Below are positions 1-7,242 of a stretch of 64,000 nucleotides of DNA, in pieces. Numbering within the stretch: the stretch's first letter is position 1; every line of letters begins with the position of its first letter. This stretch comes from Modestobacter roseus. Lineage in GTDB: Bacteria; Actinomycetota; Actinomycetes; Mycobacteriales; Geodermatophilaceae. The notes beneath the pieces are model-generated. The model did no database searches, was not told where the DNA came from, and saw nothing but the letters and a program-made list of their open reading frames with translations. The stretch spans positions 2,976,001 to 3,040,000 of the forward strand of contig NZ_VLKF01000001.1 in the NCBI RefSeq assembly GCF_007994135.1. Reading direction: 5' to 3'. A program made the translations under genes and the position numbers.

Positions 1-482
1 GCACGCAGCTCGGGGACCAGCCGGGAGATCGTGACCGCCAGCAGCGCTGTCGCGGTGAGGAAGGCGAGCAGCCCCATCAGCGTGAAACCGACGTCGAACG
101 TGGTCAGCCACTCGGTCAGGGTGGTCAGGAAGACGAGCGCGGCCAGCCCGGCCGGGACGACGGCCCGCGGGAAGGGCACCCGCACCTCCCGGAAGGCCGG
201 CAGCACGCTCCACACCGCCGCGACCACCAGCAGCACGAACGCGGCGGTCAGCCACACCGACCGGAACCCGTTGACCGAGGTGGCGGGGGCCCTGTAGCCG
301 AAGCCGAGGTCGTACGCCGGGACGCTGAACCAGGGCACGCTGAGGAAGACCAGGTAGAGCAGCGCCCCGGCCGGGACGGCCAGGTCGGCCCACCCCAGCA
401 CCCGCAGCCCGGGCCGGCGGCGAGGCGCCGGGGCAGGGGCCGCCGGCCCGTCCGCCGGCTGCTCGGGACCACGGGACGTCAT
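1..482 (-). CDS. Membrane protein of unknown function, 3' end cut by window edge
   Basis: The frame opens with ATG at 482 and is still open at base 1, so only about the first 160 residues are present. After a Pro/Ala/Arg-rich cytoplasmic start of about 30 residues, four hydrophobic segments can be read (around residues 37-52, 72-90, 102-117 and 126-145). No motif identifies a function. sucD and strong hairpins lie upstream on the same strand, so it is probably a separate transcription unit. It is a real gene on frame and codon-bias grounds; its role is unknown. Confidence 0.7.
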   Translation of the reverse strand, partial: MTSRGPEQPADGPAAPAPAPRRRPGLRVLGWADLAVPAGALLYLVFLSVPWFSVPAYDLGFGYRAPATSVNGFRSVWLTAAFVLLVVAAVWSVLPAFREVRVPFPRAVVPAGLAALVFLTTLTEWLTTFDVGFTLMGLLAFLTATALLAVTISRLVPELR

Positions 483-552
483 CGCTGCGAGCTCCTCGGG
501 GGCGGGACGGGGTGCTGCGGGGGCCTCCGCATCGTCCCCCACCGCCGAACGC

Positions 553-588
553 CGCTGCCCGGCACCTCCGCGGAGGTGCCGGGCAGCG
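553..588. terminator. 36-bp perfect palindrome between sucD and the next gene
   Basis: Bases 553-570 are the exact reverse complement of 571-588, an 18-bp arm with no spacer. It lies downstream of sucD in the direction of transcription and before the ATG at 482. As RNA it would form a very stable hairpin with a loop formed from the arm tips. No T-tract follows, which fits the U-less terminators of actinobacteria, but a protein-binding palindrome is also possible. Confidence 0.55.
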
Positions 589-611
589 CAGCTCTCCCGG
601 CCCCGTCCCGG

Positions 612-685
612 GTCCCACCCTGAGCGTGCGAAGGGTGGGGAGGACGGGGTCCCACCCTGAGCGTGCGAAGGGTGGGGAGGACGGG
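612..685. repeat. Two tandem copies of a 37-bp unit, each a hairpin
   Basis: The units 612-648 and 649-685 are identical. Each holds an 8-bp inverted repeat (CCCACCCT and AGGGTGGG) around a 10-nt loop. They start 9 bp past the sucD stop codon and probably act as a double terminator or 3'-end stabiliser for sucCD mRNA. An intergenic REP-like family is an alternative that a genome search would settle. Confidence 0.7.
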
Positions 686-693
686 GTCCTTTC

Positions 694-1572
694 TCAGCCG
701 CCGACGATCTCGCGCATCAGCACCGCGGTCTCCGACGGGGTCTTCCCCACCCGGACGCCGGCGGCCTCGAGGGCCTCCTGCTTGGCCTGGGCGGTGCCGG
801 CCGAGCCGGAGACGATGGCGCCGGCGTGGCCCATGGTCTTGCCCTCGGGCGCGGTGAAGCCGGCGACGTAGCCGACGACCGGCTTGGTCACGTTGGCCTT
901 GATGAAGTCCGCGGCCCGCTCCTCGGCGTCGCCGCCGATCTCGCCGATCATCACGATCGCCTCGGTCTCCGGGTCGTCCTGGAACGCCTGGAGGCAGTCG
1001 ATGTGGGTGGTGCCGATGACCGGGTCACCGCCGATGCCGACGGCGGTCGAGAAGCCGATGTCGCGCAGCTCGTACATCATCTGGTAGGTCAGCGTGCCGC
1101 TCTTGCTGACCAGGCCGATCTTGCCGGCCTTGGTGATGTTGGCGGGGATGATCCCGGCGTTGGACCGCCCGGGGCTGATCAGGCCGGGGCAGTTCGGGCC
1201 GATGATCCGGGTGGTGCCGCCCTGGGCGTGCGCCCAGAAGTAGGTCGAGTCGTGCACCGGGATGCCCTCGGTGATCACGACGGCGAGCCCGATCTGGGCG
1301 TCGACGGCCTCGATGACGGCGCCCTTCGCCCCGGCCGGCGGCACGAAGATGACGCTGACGTCGGCGCCGGTCTCCTTCATCGCGTCGGCGACGGAGCCGA
1401 AGACCGGCACGCTGGCGCCGTCGAAGTCGACGGACTCGCCGGCCTTCTTCGGGTTGACGCCACCGACGATGGCGGTGCCGGAGGCGAGCATGCGCTGGGT
1501 GTGCTTGCGCCCCTCGGACCCGGTCATGCCCTGGACGATGACCTTGCTGTTCTCGGTGAGGAAGATCGACAT
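694..1572 (-). CDS. sucD: Succinate--CoA ligase (ADP-forming), alpha subunit
   Basis: The protein has 292 residues, the usual length. It catalyses, with SucC, the substrate-level phosphorylation step of the TCA cycle: succinyl-CoA plus ADP or GDP and phosphate to succinate, CoA and NTP. The N-terminal CoA-binding fold, the GPNCPG segment (about 125-130) and the GHAGAIVSG loop with the phosphorylated histidine His249 are present. It follows sucC by 29 bp on the same strand and clearly forms one operon with it. Tandem hairpins at 612-685 follow its stop. Confidence 0.97.
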   Translation of the reverse strand: MSIFLTENSKVIVQGMTGSEGRKHTQRMLASGTAIVGGVNPKKAGESVDFDGASVPVFGSVADAMKETGADVSVIFVPPAGAKGAVIEAVDAQIGLAVVITEGIPVHDSTYFWAHAQGGTTRIIGPNCPGLISPGRSNAGIIPANITKAGKIGLVSKSGTLTYQMMYELRDIGFSTAVGIGGDPVIGTTHIDCLQAFQDDPETEAIVMIGEIGGDAEERAADFIKANVTKPVVGYVAGFTAPEGKTMGHAGAIVSGSAGTAQAKQEALEAAGVRVGKTPSETAVLMREIVGG

Positions 1573-1601
1573 CTCGGTAGTCCTGTTCAGGCCGGGGGCG
1601 A

Positions 1602-2765
1602 TTAGAGGGCGGCGAGCTCGGCGGCCCGGCGGGCGGCGCCGTCCATCGTGTCCACCACGGTCACCAGCGGGTGGTTGGCGTCGGCGAGGATCCGCCGGCC
1701 CTCCTCCACGTTGTTGCCGTCGAGCCGGACGACCAGCGGCTTGCTGGCCTCGTCGCCGAGCTGGCCCAGCGCCGCGACGATGCCGTTGGCGACGGCGTCG
1801 CAGGCGGTGATCCCGCCGAAGACGTTGACGAAGACGCTCTTCACGGCCGGGTCGGAGAGGATGATCCCCAGGCCGTTGGCCATGACCTCGGCCGAGGCGC
1901 CACCGCCGATGTCGAGGAAGTTGGCCGGCCGGACGCCGCCGAACTCCTCACCGGCGTAGGCGACGACGTCCAGGGTGCTCATGACCAGGCCGGCGCCGTT
2001 GCCGATGATGCCGACCTCGCCCTCGAGCTTGACGTAGTTGAGGTCCTTGGCCTTGGCCGCGGCCTCCAGCGGGTCGGCGGAGGCGGCGTCGGCGAGGTCC
2101 TCGTGCTCGGCGTGCCGGAAGCCGGCGTTCTCGTCCAGGGTCACCTTGGCGTCGAGGGCGAGGACGGTGCCGTCGGGCGCCTTGGCCAGCGGGTTGATCT
2201 CGACCAGGGTGGCGTCCTCCTTGCTGAAGACGTCCCACAGCTGCACGGCGATGGCGATGACCTGGTCGCGCACCTCGGCCGGGAAGCCGGCGGCGTCGAC
2301 GATCTCGGCGGCCTTCTGCGCGTCGACGCCCACGGAGGCGTCGACGGGGACGCGGGCCAGCGCCTCGGGGCGCTCGACGGCGAGCTGCTCGATCTCCATG
2401 CCGCCCTCCTTCGAGGCCATCGCCAGGAAGGTGCGGTTGGACCGGTCGAGCAGGTAGGAGAAGTAGTACTCCTCGGCGATGTCGCTGGCCTGGGCCACCA
2501 TCACGCGGTGGGTGATGTGCCCCTTGATGTCCAGCCCGAGGATGTCCTGGGCGCGCGCCTTGGCGGTCTCGGGGTCGTCGGCGAGCTTCACGCCGCCCGC
2601 CTTGCCCCGGCCACCGACCTTCACCTGCGCCTTGACCACGACCGGCGCCGCGATCTCGCGGGCGATCGCCTCGGCCTGCTCAGGTGTCTCGGCTACGCCG
2701 CCGGGGAGCACGGGGACGCCGTGCGCGGCCAACAGGTCACGGGCCTGGTACTCGAAGAGATCCAC
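1602..2765 (-). CDS. sucC: Succinate--CoA ligase (ADP-forming), beta subunit
   Basis: A 387-residue ATP-grasp subunit that binds nucleotide and succinate and pairs with SucD. The start chosen is GTG at 2765, giving [12 protein letters not shown], the conserved N-terminus of the family; the frame is open 13 codons further upstream but that extension has no family resemblance. The segments [19 protein letters not shown] and [11 protein letters not shown] are typical. A TACGGT hexamer at 2774-2779 lies 8 nt before the GTG, so the mRNA may be nearly leaderless. Confidence 0.96.
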   Translation of the reverse strand: MDLFEYQARDLLAAHGVPVLPGGVAETPEQAEAIAREIAAPVVVKAQVKVGGRGKAGGVKLADDPETAKARAQDILGLDIKGHITHRVMVAQASDIAEEYYFSYLLDRSNRTFLAMASKEGGMEIEQLAVERPEALARVPVDASVGVDAQKAAEIVDAAGFPAEVRDQVIAIAVQLWDVFSKEDATLVEINPLAKAPDGTVLALDAKVTLDENAGFRHAEHEDLADAASADPLEAAAKAKDLNYVKLEGEVGIIGNGAGLVMSTLDVVAYAGEEFGGVRPANFLDIGGGASAEVMANGLGIILSDPAVKSVFVNVFGGITACDAVANGIVAALGQLGDEASKPLVVRLDGNNVEEGRRILADANHPLVTVVDTMDGAARRAAELAAL

Positions 2766-2852
2766 GATCAGGCACCGTAGACCGCCGTCCCGGCGACCGC
2801 TCACGCACCCGGCCGTGAGTGCGGCGAGTCACCCCGATCGGGGTGGCGGCGG

Positions 2853-3263
2853 TCAGGCGCCGGCGGGGGCCCCGACGTGCGCACGCACCCAGCCGACGAT
2901 CTCCTCGGTGCTGGCGCCGGGGGTGAACACCCGCGCCACGCCCAGGCGTTCCAGCTCGGGGAGGTCGGCCTCGGGGATGATCCCGCCGCCGAACACGACG
3001 ACGTCGTCGACCCCGCGCTCGCGGAGCAGCTCGGCGAGCCGGGCGAAGAGGGGGAGGTGCGCGCCGGAGAGGACCGAGAGGCCGACGGCGTCGGCGTCCT
3101 CCTGGACGACGGTGTCCACGATCTGCTCCGGGGTCTGGTGCAACCCGGTGTAGACGACCTCCATGCCGGCGTCACGCAGGGCGCGCGCGACCACCTTGGC
3201 ACCCCGGTCGTGCCCGTCCAGGCCGGGTTTGGCGATCACCACCCGGATGCGCTCGGTCGTCAC
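2853..3263 (-). CDS. Stand-alone cobalamin-binding protein, IcmB-like mutase small subunit
   Basis: The 136-residue protein is a complete B12-binding Rossmann-like domain with no catalytic barrel. The lower-ligand motif is D16-G-H18-D-R-G21, followed by SVLSG and [12 protein letters not shown]. It closely resembles IcmB, the small subunit of coenzyme-B12 isobutyryl-CoA mutase, and the C-terminal domain of methylmalonyl-CoA mutase. It should need a large subunit encoded elsewhere. Its neighbour sucCD consumes succinyl-CoA, the product of methylmalonyl-CoA mutase, so a link to propionate or branched-chain catabolism is plausible. The GTG start lies 7 nt after a TAGGGT hexamer. Confidence 0.88.
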   Translation of the reverse strand: MTTERIRVVIAKPGLDGHDRGAKVVARALRDAGMEVVYTGLHQTPEQIVDTVVQEDADAVGLSVLSGAHLPLFARLAELLRERGVDDVVVFGGGIIPEADLPELERLGVARVFTPGASTEEIVGWVRAHVGAPAGA

Positions 3264-3270
3264 GCCGTGG

Positions 3271-3276
3271 ACCCTA
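3271..3276 (-). promoter_or_regulatory. -10 element of a leaderless promoter
   Basis: On the minus strand the hexamer TAGGGT is followed by exactly 7 nt and then the GTG at 3263. With the usual 6-7 nt from the -10 to the transcription start, the mRNA would begin at or next to the start codon. No Shine-Dalgarno sequence is present. Confidence 0.55.
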
Positions 3277-3296
3277 GGCCCTGAGCGTGTCCTGCG

Positions 3297-4343
3297 TCAC
3301 TCTCCGGCGGTCACCGTCGTGCCGGTCCGCCAGCGCCAGGCGAGCACGGTCAGCCCGGCGAAGCCCAGGCCGACGACCAGCAGGGCCATGCCGGGCACGG
3401 TCCACTCGACCTCCGGGCTCCGGGCGGCGTCCCGCATCCCGGCCAGCGCGGTGGCCAGCACGAACACCGACAGCGCCAGCAGCCCGCCGACCGCACCGAG
3501 CCGGGGGCGGAGCGACGGCGCGGTCACCGAGCACAGCAGCAGGGCCCCGGCGAGCAGCAGCCCGCCGAGCAGCGCGAGCCCGGGACGTTCCAGCAGCGCC
3601 TGCGGCCCCTCGACGGTCACCACCGTCTCCAGGCCGGTCACCGGGTCGGTCACCACCCGGTCCGGGACGTCGGCGGCCGGCAGCGCCAGGCACAGCACTG
3701 CGGCGACGCCGAGCAGCACGGCCACCCCCGCCAGCACCGGCCGCAGCGGGTCCAGCGCCCCGGCGTCCTCCATCACGGTGCGCCCCCAGGCCACGAGGGC
3801 GACCCCGCCGGCGAGCACCGTCAGGCCCAGGGCGACGACGCCGAGCAGCCACCCCGCGCCGGTCTCGACGGAGCTGGTGAGCACCCGCTCCCCGGCCAGC
3901 ACCTCCACCGCCGGGCGGGCGGTGGAGCCGTGCCCCTGGTGCAGCTCGATCAGCAGCCGGCCGATCGCGAGCGCGCCGCTCACCGCGGCGTAGGCCAGAC
4001 CCAGCCGCGGCACCCGGCCCCGCGCCAGCAGCACCCCGACCAGCAGGGCCGCCAGCGGGGCGAGCAGGGCCACCAGGGCGTCGAGCGGGCCGGTGACGAC
4101 GTCGATCGTCGTGCCGCCGACCGTCAGGTAGGTGGGGAACACGGCGACGGCGCCGATCAGGCCGGCGAGCGCCAGCAGCACCCCGGTCGCGCGGGCGGCC
4201 GCGGGGACGGCCCCGACGACGACCGGGTCACCGGCGGCGCGTTCGGCCGGCCGGCGGGCGGGCCGGGCGGCGCCGGTGGCGGCCCGACGGGCGTTCGGTC
4301 GGCCGGCCGTGGAACGGGCGGGCGCACGGTCGCGGGCGGGCAC
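3297..4343 (-). CDS. Multi-pass membrane protein of unknown function
   Basis: The start is taken as GTG at 4343 because GAGGGGGAA lies just upstream as a ribosome binding site; an ATG at 4382 is in frame but has none. The 348-residue product starts with an Arg/Pro/Ala-rich tail of about 60 residues, then has seven to nine hydrophobic segments separated by short charged loops. No catalytic or binding motif was recognised. It diverges from the lipase gene across a 149-bp gap. Confidence 0.7.
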   Translation of the reverse strand: MPARDRAPARSTAGRPNARRAATGAARPARRPAERAAGDPVVVGAVPAAARATGVLLALAGLIGAVAVFPTYLTVGGTTIDVVTGPLDALVALLAPLAALLVGVLLARGRVPRLGLAYAAVSGALAIGRLLIELHQGHGSTARPAVEVLAGERVLTSSVETGAGWLLGVVALGLTVLAGGVALVAWGRTVMEDAGALDPLRPVLAGVAVLLGVAAVLCLALPAADVPDRVVTDPVTGLETVVTVEGPQALLERPGLALLGGLLLAGALLLCSVTAPSLRPRLGAVGGLLALSVFVLATALAGMRDAARSPEVEWTVPGMALLVVGLGFAGLTVLAWRWRTGTTVTAGE

Positions 4344-4492
4344 GGTTCCCCCTCGGAGGTCACTCGGACGGTCGTGTCGCATGGCAGTTGTGTGACGTTC
4401 GGCACGTGGGGGCATTACGGTCCCCGAACCGAGCACACCACGGGTGCACGCGGCGCCCCCGGCGCCGGGCCGGACGGGCGGAGGGAGACCAG

Positions 4493-5404
4493 GTGCACAC
4501 CACCGACCCGCCCTCTCCCCCAGAGTGGCACGCCCGTGCGACCGAGCCCGGCAACGACGTCCCGGACCCGGCGGCGCCGGCCCGCTCGGCGCTGCGCTCG
4601 CTGGTCAGCCCGACCGCGCTCACCGGCGGCCTCACCGAACTGGCGTGGGTGGGCGCGCACGCGCTGCTCTACCCCCTCGGCGCCCGCACCGAACCCGTGC
4701 GGGCCGACGGCCGCTACCGTCCGGGGGCCCAGCCTCCCGGGGTGCGGGCCCTGTTCGCCGACGACCCGCTCGCAGCCCGGATCCCCGTCGTGCTGGTGCA
4801 CGGCCTGGTCGACAACCGGTCGGTCTTCGCGGTGATGCGGCGGAGCCTGCGCCGGCGCGGCTTCGCCTCCGTCTGCTCGTGGAACTACAGCCCCCTCGTC
4901 CGCGACGTGGCCGGCGCCGCGGAGGCGCTCGGCCGGCACATCGAGCGGGTGTGCAGCGAGACCGGTCACGAACGGGTGCACGTGGTCGGGCACAGCCTGG
5001 GCGGGCTCATCGCGCGCTACCTGGTGCAACGGCTCGAGGGCGACGAGCGGGTCGAGTCCCTGGTCACCCTGGGCACCCCGCACGGGGGCTCCCGGTGGGC
5101 GCACGTGCTGCCGACCCCGCTGATCCGCCAGCTGCGGCCGGGATCGGCGCTGCTGCAGGAGCTGGCCCGGCCCGCTCCCGGCTGCCGCACCCCGGTGACG
5201 GCCGTCTACAGCGACCTCGACCAGGTCGTCGTCCCGTCGTCGGCCGGCCGGTGCGAGCACCCCGACCTCCAGGTGCGCAACGTGCTGGTCCGCGGCGTGG
5301 GGCACATGTCCCTGCCGATCCACCGCGGCGTCGTCGACGAGGTCGCCGCGACCCTGGCCGGGCACCGGGGCACCACCCCCGCCGGCTCCCCCATCGCTGC
5401 CTGA
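4493..5404 (+). CDS. Alpha/beta-hydrolase, lipase/esterase family
   Basis: A 303-residue hydrolase starting at GTG 4493, preceded by GGAGGGAG. The oxyanion-hole HG is at 103-104 (VLVHGLVDN), the nucleophile Ser168 sits in GHSLGG, and Asp243 (YSDLDQ) and His271 (VGHMSL) complete the likely triad. The region TLGTPHGGS after the nucleophile is typical of triacylglycerol lipase and PGAP1-like hydrolases that act on lipid esters. No clear signal peptide is present; a mildly hydrophobic stretch at about 45-62 may touch the membrane. The substrate is unknown. Confidence 0.85.
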   Translation: MHTTDPPSPPEWHARATEPGNDVPDPAAPARSALRSLVSPTALTGGLTELAWVGAHALLYPLGARTEPVRADGRYRPGAQPPGVRALFADDPLAARIPVVLVHGLVDNRSVFAVMRRSLRRRGFASVCSWNYSPLVRDVAGAAEALGRHIERVCSETGHERVHVVGHSLGGLIARYLVQRLEGDERVESLVTLGTPHGGSRWAHVLPTPLIRQLRPGSALLQELARPAPGCRTPVTAVYSDLDQVVVPSSAGRCEHPDLQVRNVLVRGVGHMSLPIHRGVVDEVAATLAGHRGTTPAGSPIAA

Positions 5405-5478
5405 CGCCGCACTCGTGGGCCCGGTGGGGCGTGTGTCGTCACTCAGCGCCCAGCGATGCGACACGTGCCGTCAGGTCG

Positions 5479-5507
5479 TTGTTCGGGTTCACCACCGTCG
5501 TTAGCGT
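5479..5507 (+). promoter_or_regulatory. Sigma70-type promoter for the M23 peptidase gene
   Basis: TTGTTC (5479-5484) and TAGCGT (5502-5507) are spaced by 17 bp in a locally AT-richer stretch. The inferred start near 5514 gives a 5' leader of about 125 nt. An inverted repeat TCCGGAA...TTCCGGA (5507-5535) overlaps the start region and could be an operator. A 9-bp hairpin at 5596-5619 lies just before the ribosome binding site. Confidence 0.5.
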
Positions 5508-5637
5508 CCGGAATGACATCGATGGGATTTCCGGAGACGTCATCGCACAGCGCGTGTGCAGCCCGGCCGCCCTCCCCGGCGACCGCGGCCCGCCAGGCTC
5601 CCGGCTCCCCCCGGGAGCCGCCCCCGGAAGGTGCCCG

Positions 5638-6579
5638 TTGACCCGACTGCGCGAGCTCGTGGGCCGGACCAGGTCGGCGTCCGACGCCGACCTGGACACC
5701 GACGGCGCCTGGGTCGGCGACTGGACGCCCGGGCCGGACTGGGACGACCGCTGGGCCGAGCTCGACGACGAGCTGGCCGAGGGCGACCTCCAGGACGACG
5801 ACGGCCAGGACCACGACCTCCCGGACGACGCCGGCCGCGACGACGCCGGCGAGGACGACGCCGGGGACCGCGATCCGACGCCCTCCCGCCGGTTCTCCGT
5901 GCCCCGCCTCCGCGGCCCCCGCATCCCCGCCGTCACCCGCCGCCCGCCGGGCCGTCGCGCACCGGTGCTGCTCGCCGTCGCCGTCGCCGGTGCGCTGGGT
6001 GCGGCGTTGCTGGGTGGGACCACCGACACCACGCCGCTGGCCTCCGGCCAGGACTACGGGCTGGGCGTCGACGAGGCCAGCTTCGCCGGCGGGGTCGACG
6101 TCGCCGGCGCCCGCGGGGAGATCAGCCAGGCCGAGGCCGCCGCACGCCTGGGCGAGATCGCGGCGTCCCGCGCAGCCCGCGAGCCCGACTTCGTCGTCCC
6201 CACCACCGGTCGGCTCACCACCTGCTACTGCATGCGCTGGGGCACCATGCACTGGGGCCTGGACCTGGCCGCGCCGCTGGGCACGCCCATCTACTCGGCC
6301 GCCGACGGAGTGGTGCTCCGCGCCGGCCCGGCCTCGGGCTACGGCAACGCCCTGTACATCCAGGACGCCGACGGCAACGTGCACATCTACGGCCACATGC
6401 GCTACTACGACGTCGAGGCCGGTGACGTCGTCTCCGCCGGTGAGCAGATCGCGAAGGTCGGCAACCAGGGGCAGTCGACCGGCCCGCACCTGCACTACGA
6501 GATCCACGTCGGCGGCATGAACGGCAAGCCCACCGACCCGGAGGCCTGGCTGGCCGAGCGGGGGCTCTCGGTCCGCTGA
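5638..6579 (+). CDS. M23-family (LytM-type) peptidase, membrane anchored
   Basis: The start is TTG 5638, preceded by GGAAGG; the 313-residue product has a very acidic cytoplasmic region (about 38-80, rich in Asp), one transmembrane segment (about 109-127), and a C-terminal M23 domain facing the cell wall. Zinc-ligand motifs are H205-x3-D209 (HWGLD) and H284-x-H286 (GPHLHYE), both intact, so it should be a working peptidoglycan endopeptidase. It stands alone, with a long 5' leader, and converges on a methyltransferase gene. The TTG start and a hairpin before it hint at translational control. Confidence 0.87.
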   Translation: MTRLRELVGRTRSASDADLDTDGAWVGDWTPGPDWDDRWAELDDELAEGDLQDDDGQDHDLPDDAGRDDAGEDDAGDRDPTPSRRFSVPRLRGPRIPAVTRRPPGRRAPVLLAVAVAGALGAALLGGTTDTTPLASGQDYGLGVDEASFAGGVDVAGARGEISQAEAAARLGEIAASRAAREPDFVVPTTGRLTTCYCMRWGTMHWGLDLAAPLGTPIYSAADGVVLRAGPASGYGNALYIQDADGNVHIYGHMRYYDVEAGDVVSAGEQIAKVGNQGQSTGPHLHYEIHVGGMNGKPTDPEAWLAERGLSVR

Positions 6580-6593
6580 CCGCGCGCCCGGGC

Positions 6594-7229
6594 TCAGCCG
6601 CCCGGCAGGCGGAGCAGGACCCACTGGTAGCGGCCGTCCGGCCGGTCGCCGGCCGGCCACGTCTCCGACCGCGCCACCTCGCCGTGCCGCCCCAGCAGCT
6701 CGACCATCCGCGCGGGCGACCGGAGGCTGAAGAAGCGCGGCGGGTAGAACGAGTCTAGGGTCAGCGGCCCCTCCACGTCGGCGCCGCACCAGGTGCCGAC
6801 CGCGAGTAGGGCACCGGGGCGCAGCACCCGGCGGATCTCGGCCAGCGCCTGGTCGAGCTCGGCATCGGGCACGTGCAGCAACGTGCTCATCGTCCACCCC
6901 GCGTCGCAGGTCGCGTCCGCGAAGGGCAGGGCACGCACCGGGGCGACGTGCGCATCGACCCCTGCCGCCCGGCACAGCGCGACGTGCGCGGCGGAGAGGT
7001 CGACGCCGGAGACGTCCAGACCCGCGCCGGTGAACGCGACCGCGTCGAGGCCCGGGCCGGTGCCCACCTCGAGCACCCGTCGCCTGCCCTCGGCGAGGAG
7101 CAGGTCGGTGAACTCCTGCCGCCGGCGCACGCGCTCGGGGTCGATCGGCCGGGTGCTCCGCCCGGCGGCGTCCCGGTCGTACCAGGCGGCGAGGTCGGCC
7201 TCCCGGCCACCACCCGCCACCTGACCCAC
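6594..7229 (-). CDS. Class I SAM-dependent methyltransferase
   Basis: A 211-residue protein with the SAM-binding motif EVGTGPGLD (about 54-62), acidic motif II (VSGVDLS), and post-I regions as in the Methyltransf_11 group. The GTG start is 13 bp after the pcrA stop, so the two are co-transcribed. The acceptor substrate cannot be told from the sequence. It ends 14 bp from the convergent M23 peptidase gene. Confidence 0.82.
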   Translation of the reverse strand: MGQVAGGGREADLAAWYDRDAAGRSTRPIDPERVRRRQEFTDLLLAEGRRRVLEVGTGPGLDAVAFTGAGLDVSGVDLSAAHVALCRAAGVDAHVAPVRALPFADATCDAGWTMSTLLHVPDAELDQALAEIRRVLRPGALLAVGTWCGADVEGPLTLDSFYPPRFFSLRSPARMVELLGRHGEVARSETWPAGDRPDGRYQWVLLRLPGG

Positions 7230-7242
7230 GACGGCTCGCCGG

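Noticed and set aside
553-588. Insertion-sequence end
   Set aside because: A perfect palindrome with no transposase, partner repeat or target duplication in the region.
612-685. CRISPR-like array
   Set aside because: Only two adjacent units without spacers; each unit is a hairpin, so it is a tandem repeat.
4344-4382. Upstream ATG start (4382) for the membrane protein gene
   Set aside because: It lacks a ribosome binding site, whereas GTG 4343 has GAGGGGGAA in the right place.
5405-5637. Possible c-di-AMP (ydaO-type) riboswitch before the M23 peptidase
   Set aside because: The conserved core of that riboswitch could not be found in the leader; only a promoter, an inverted repeat and a simple hairpin are visible.
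5443-6975. Long minus-strand open frame opposite the M23 peptidase
   Set aside because: Its composition is that of a GC-driven shadow frame, while the plus strand has intact M23 catalytic motifs.
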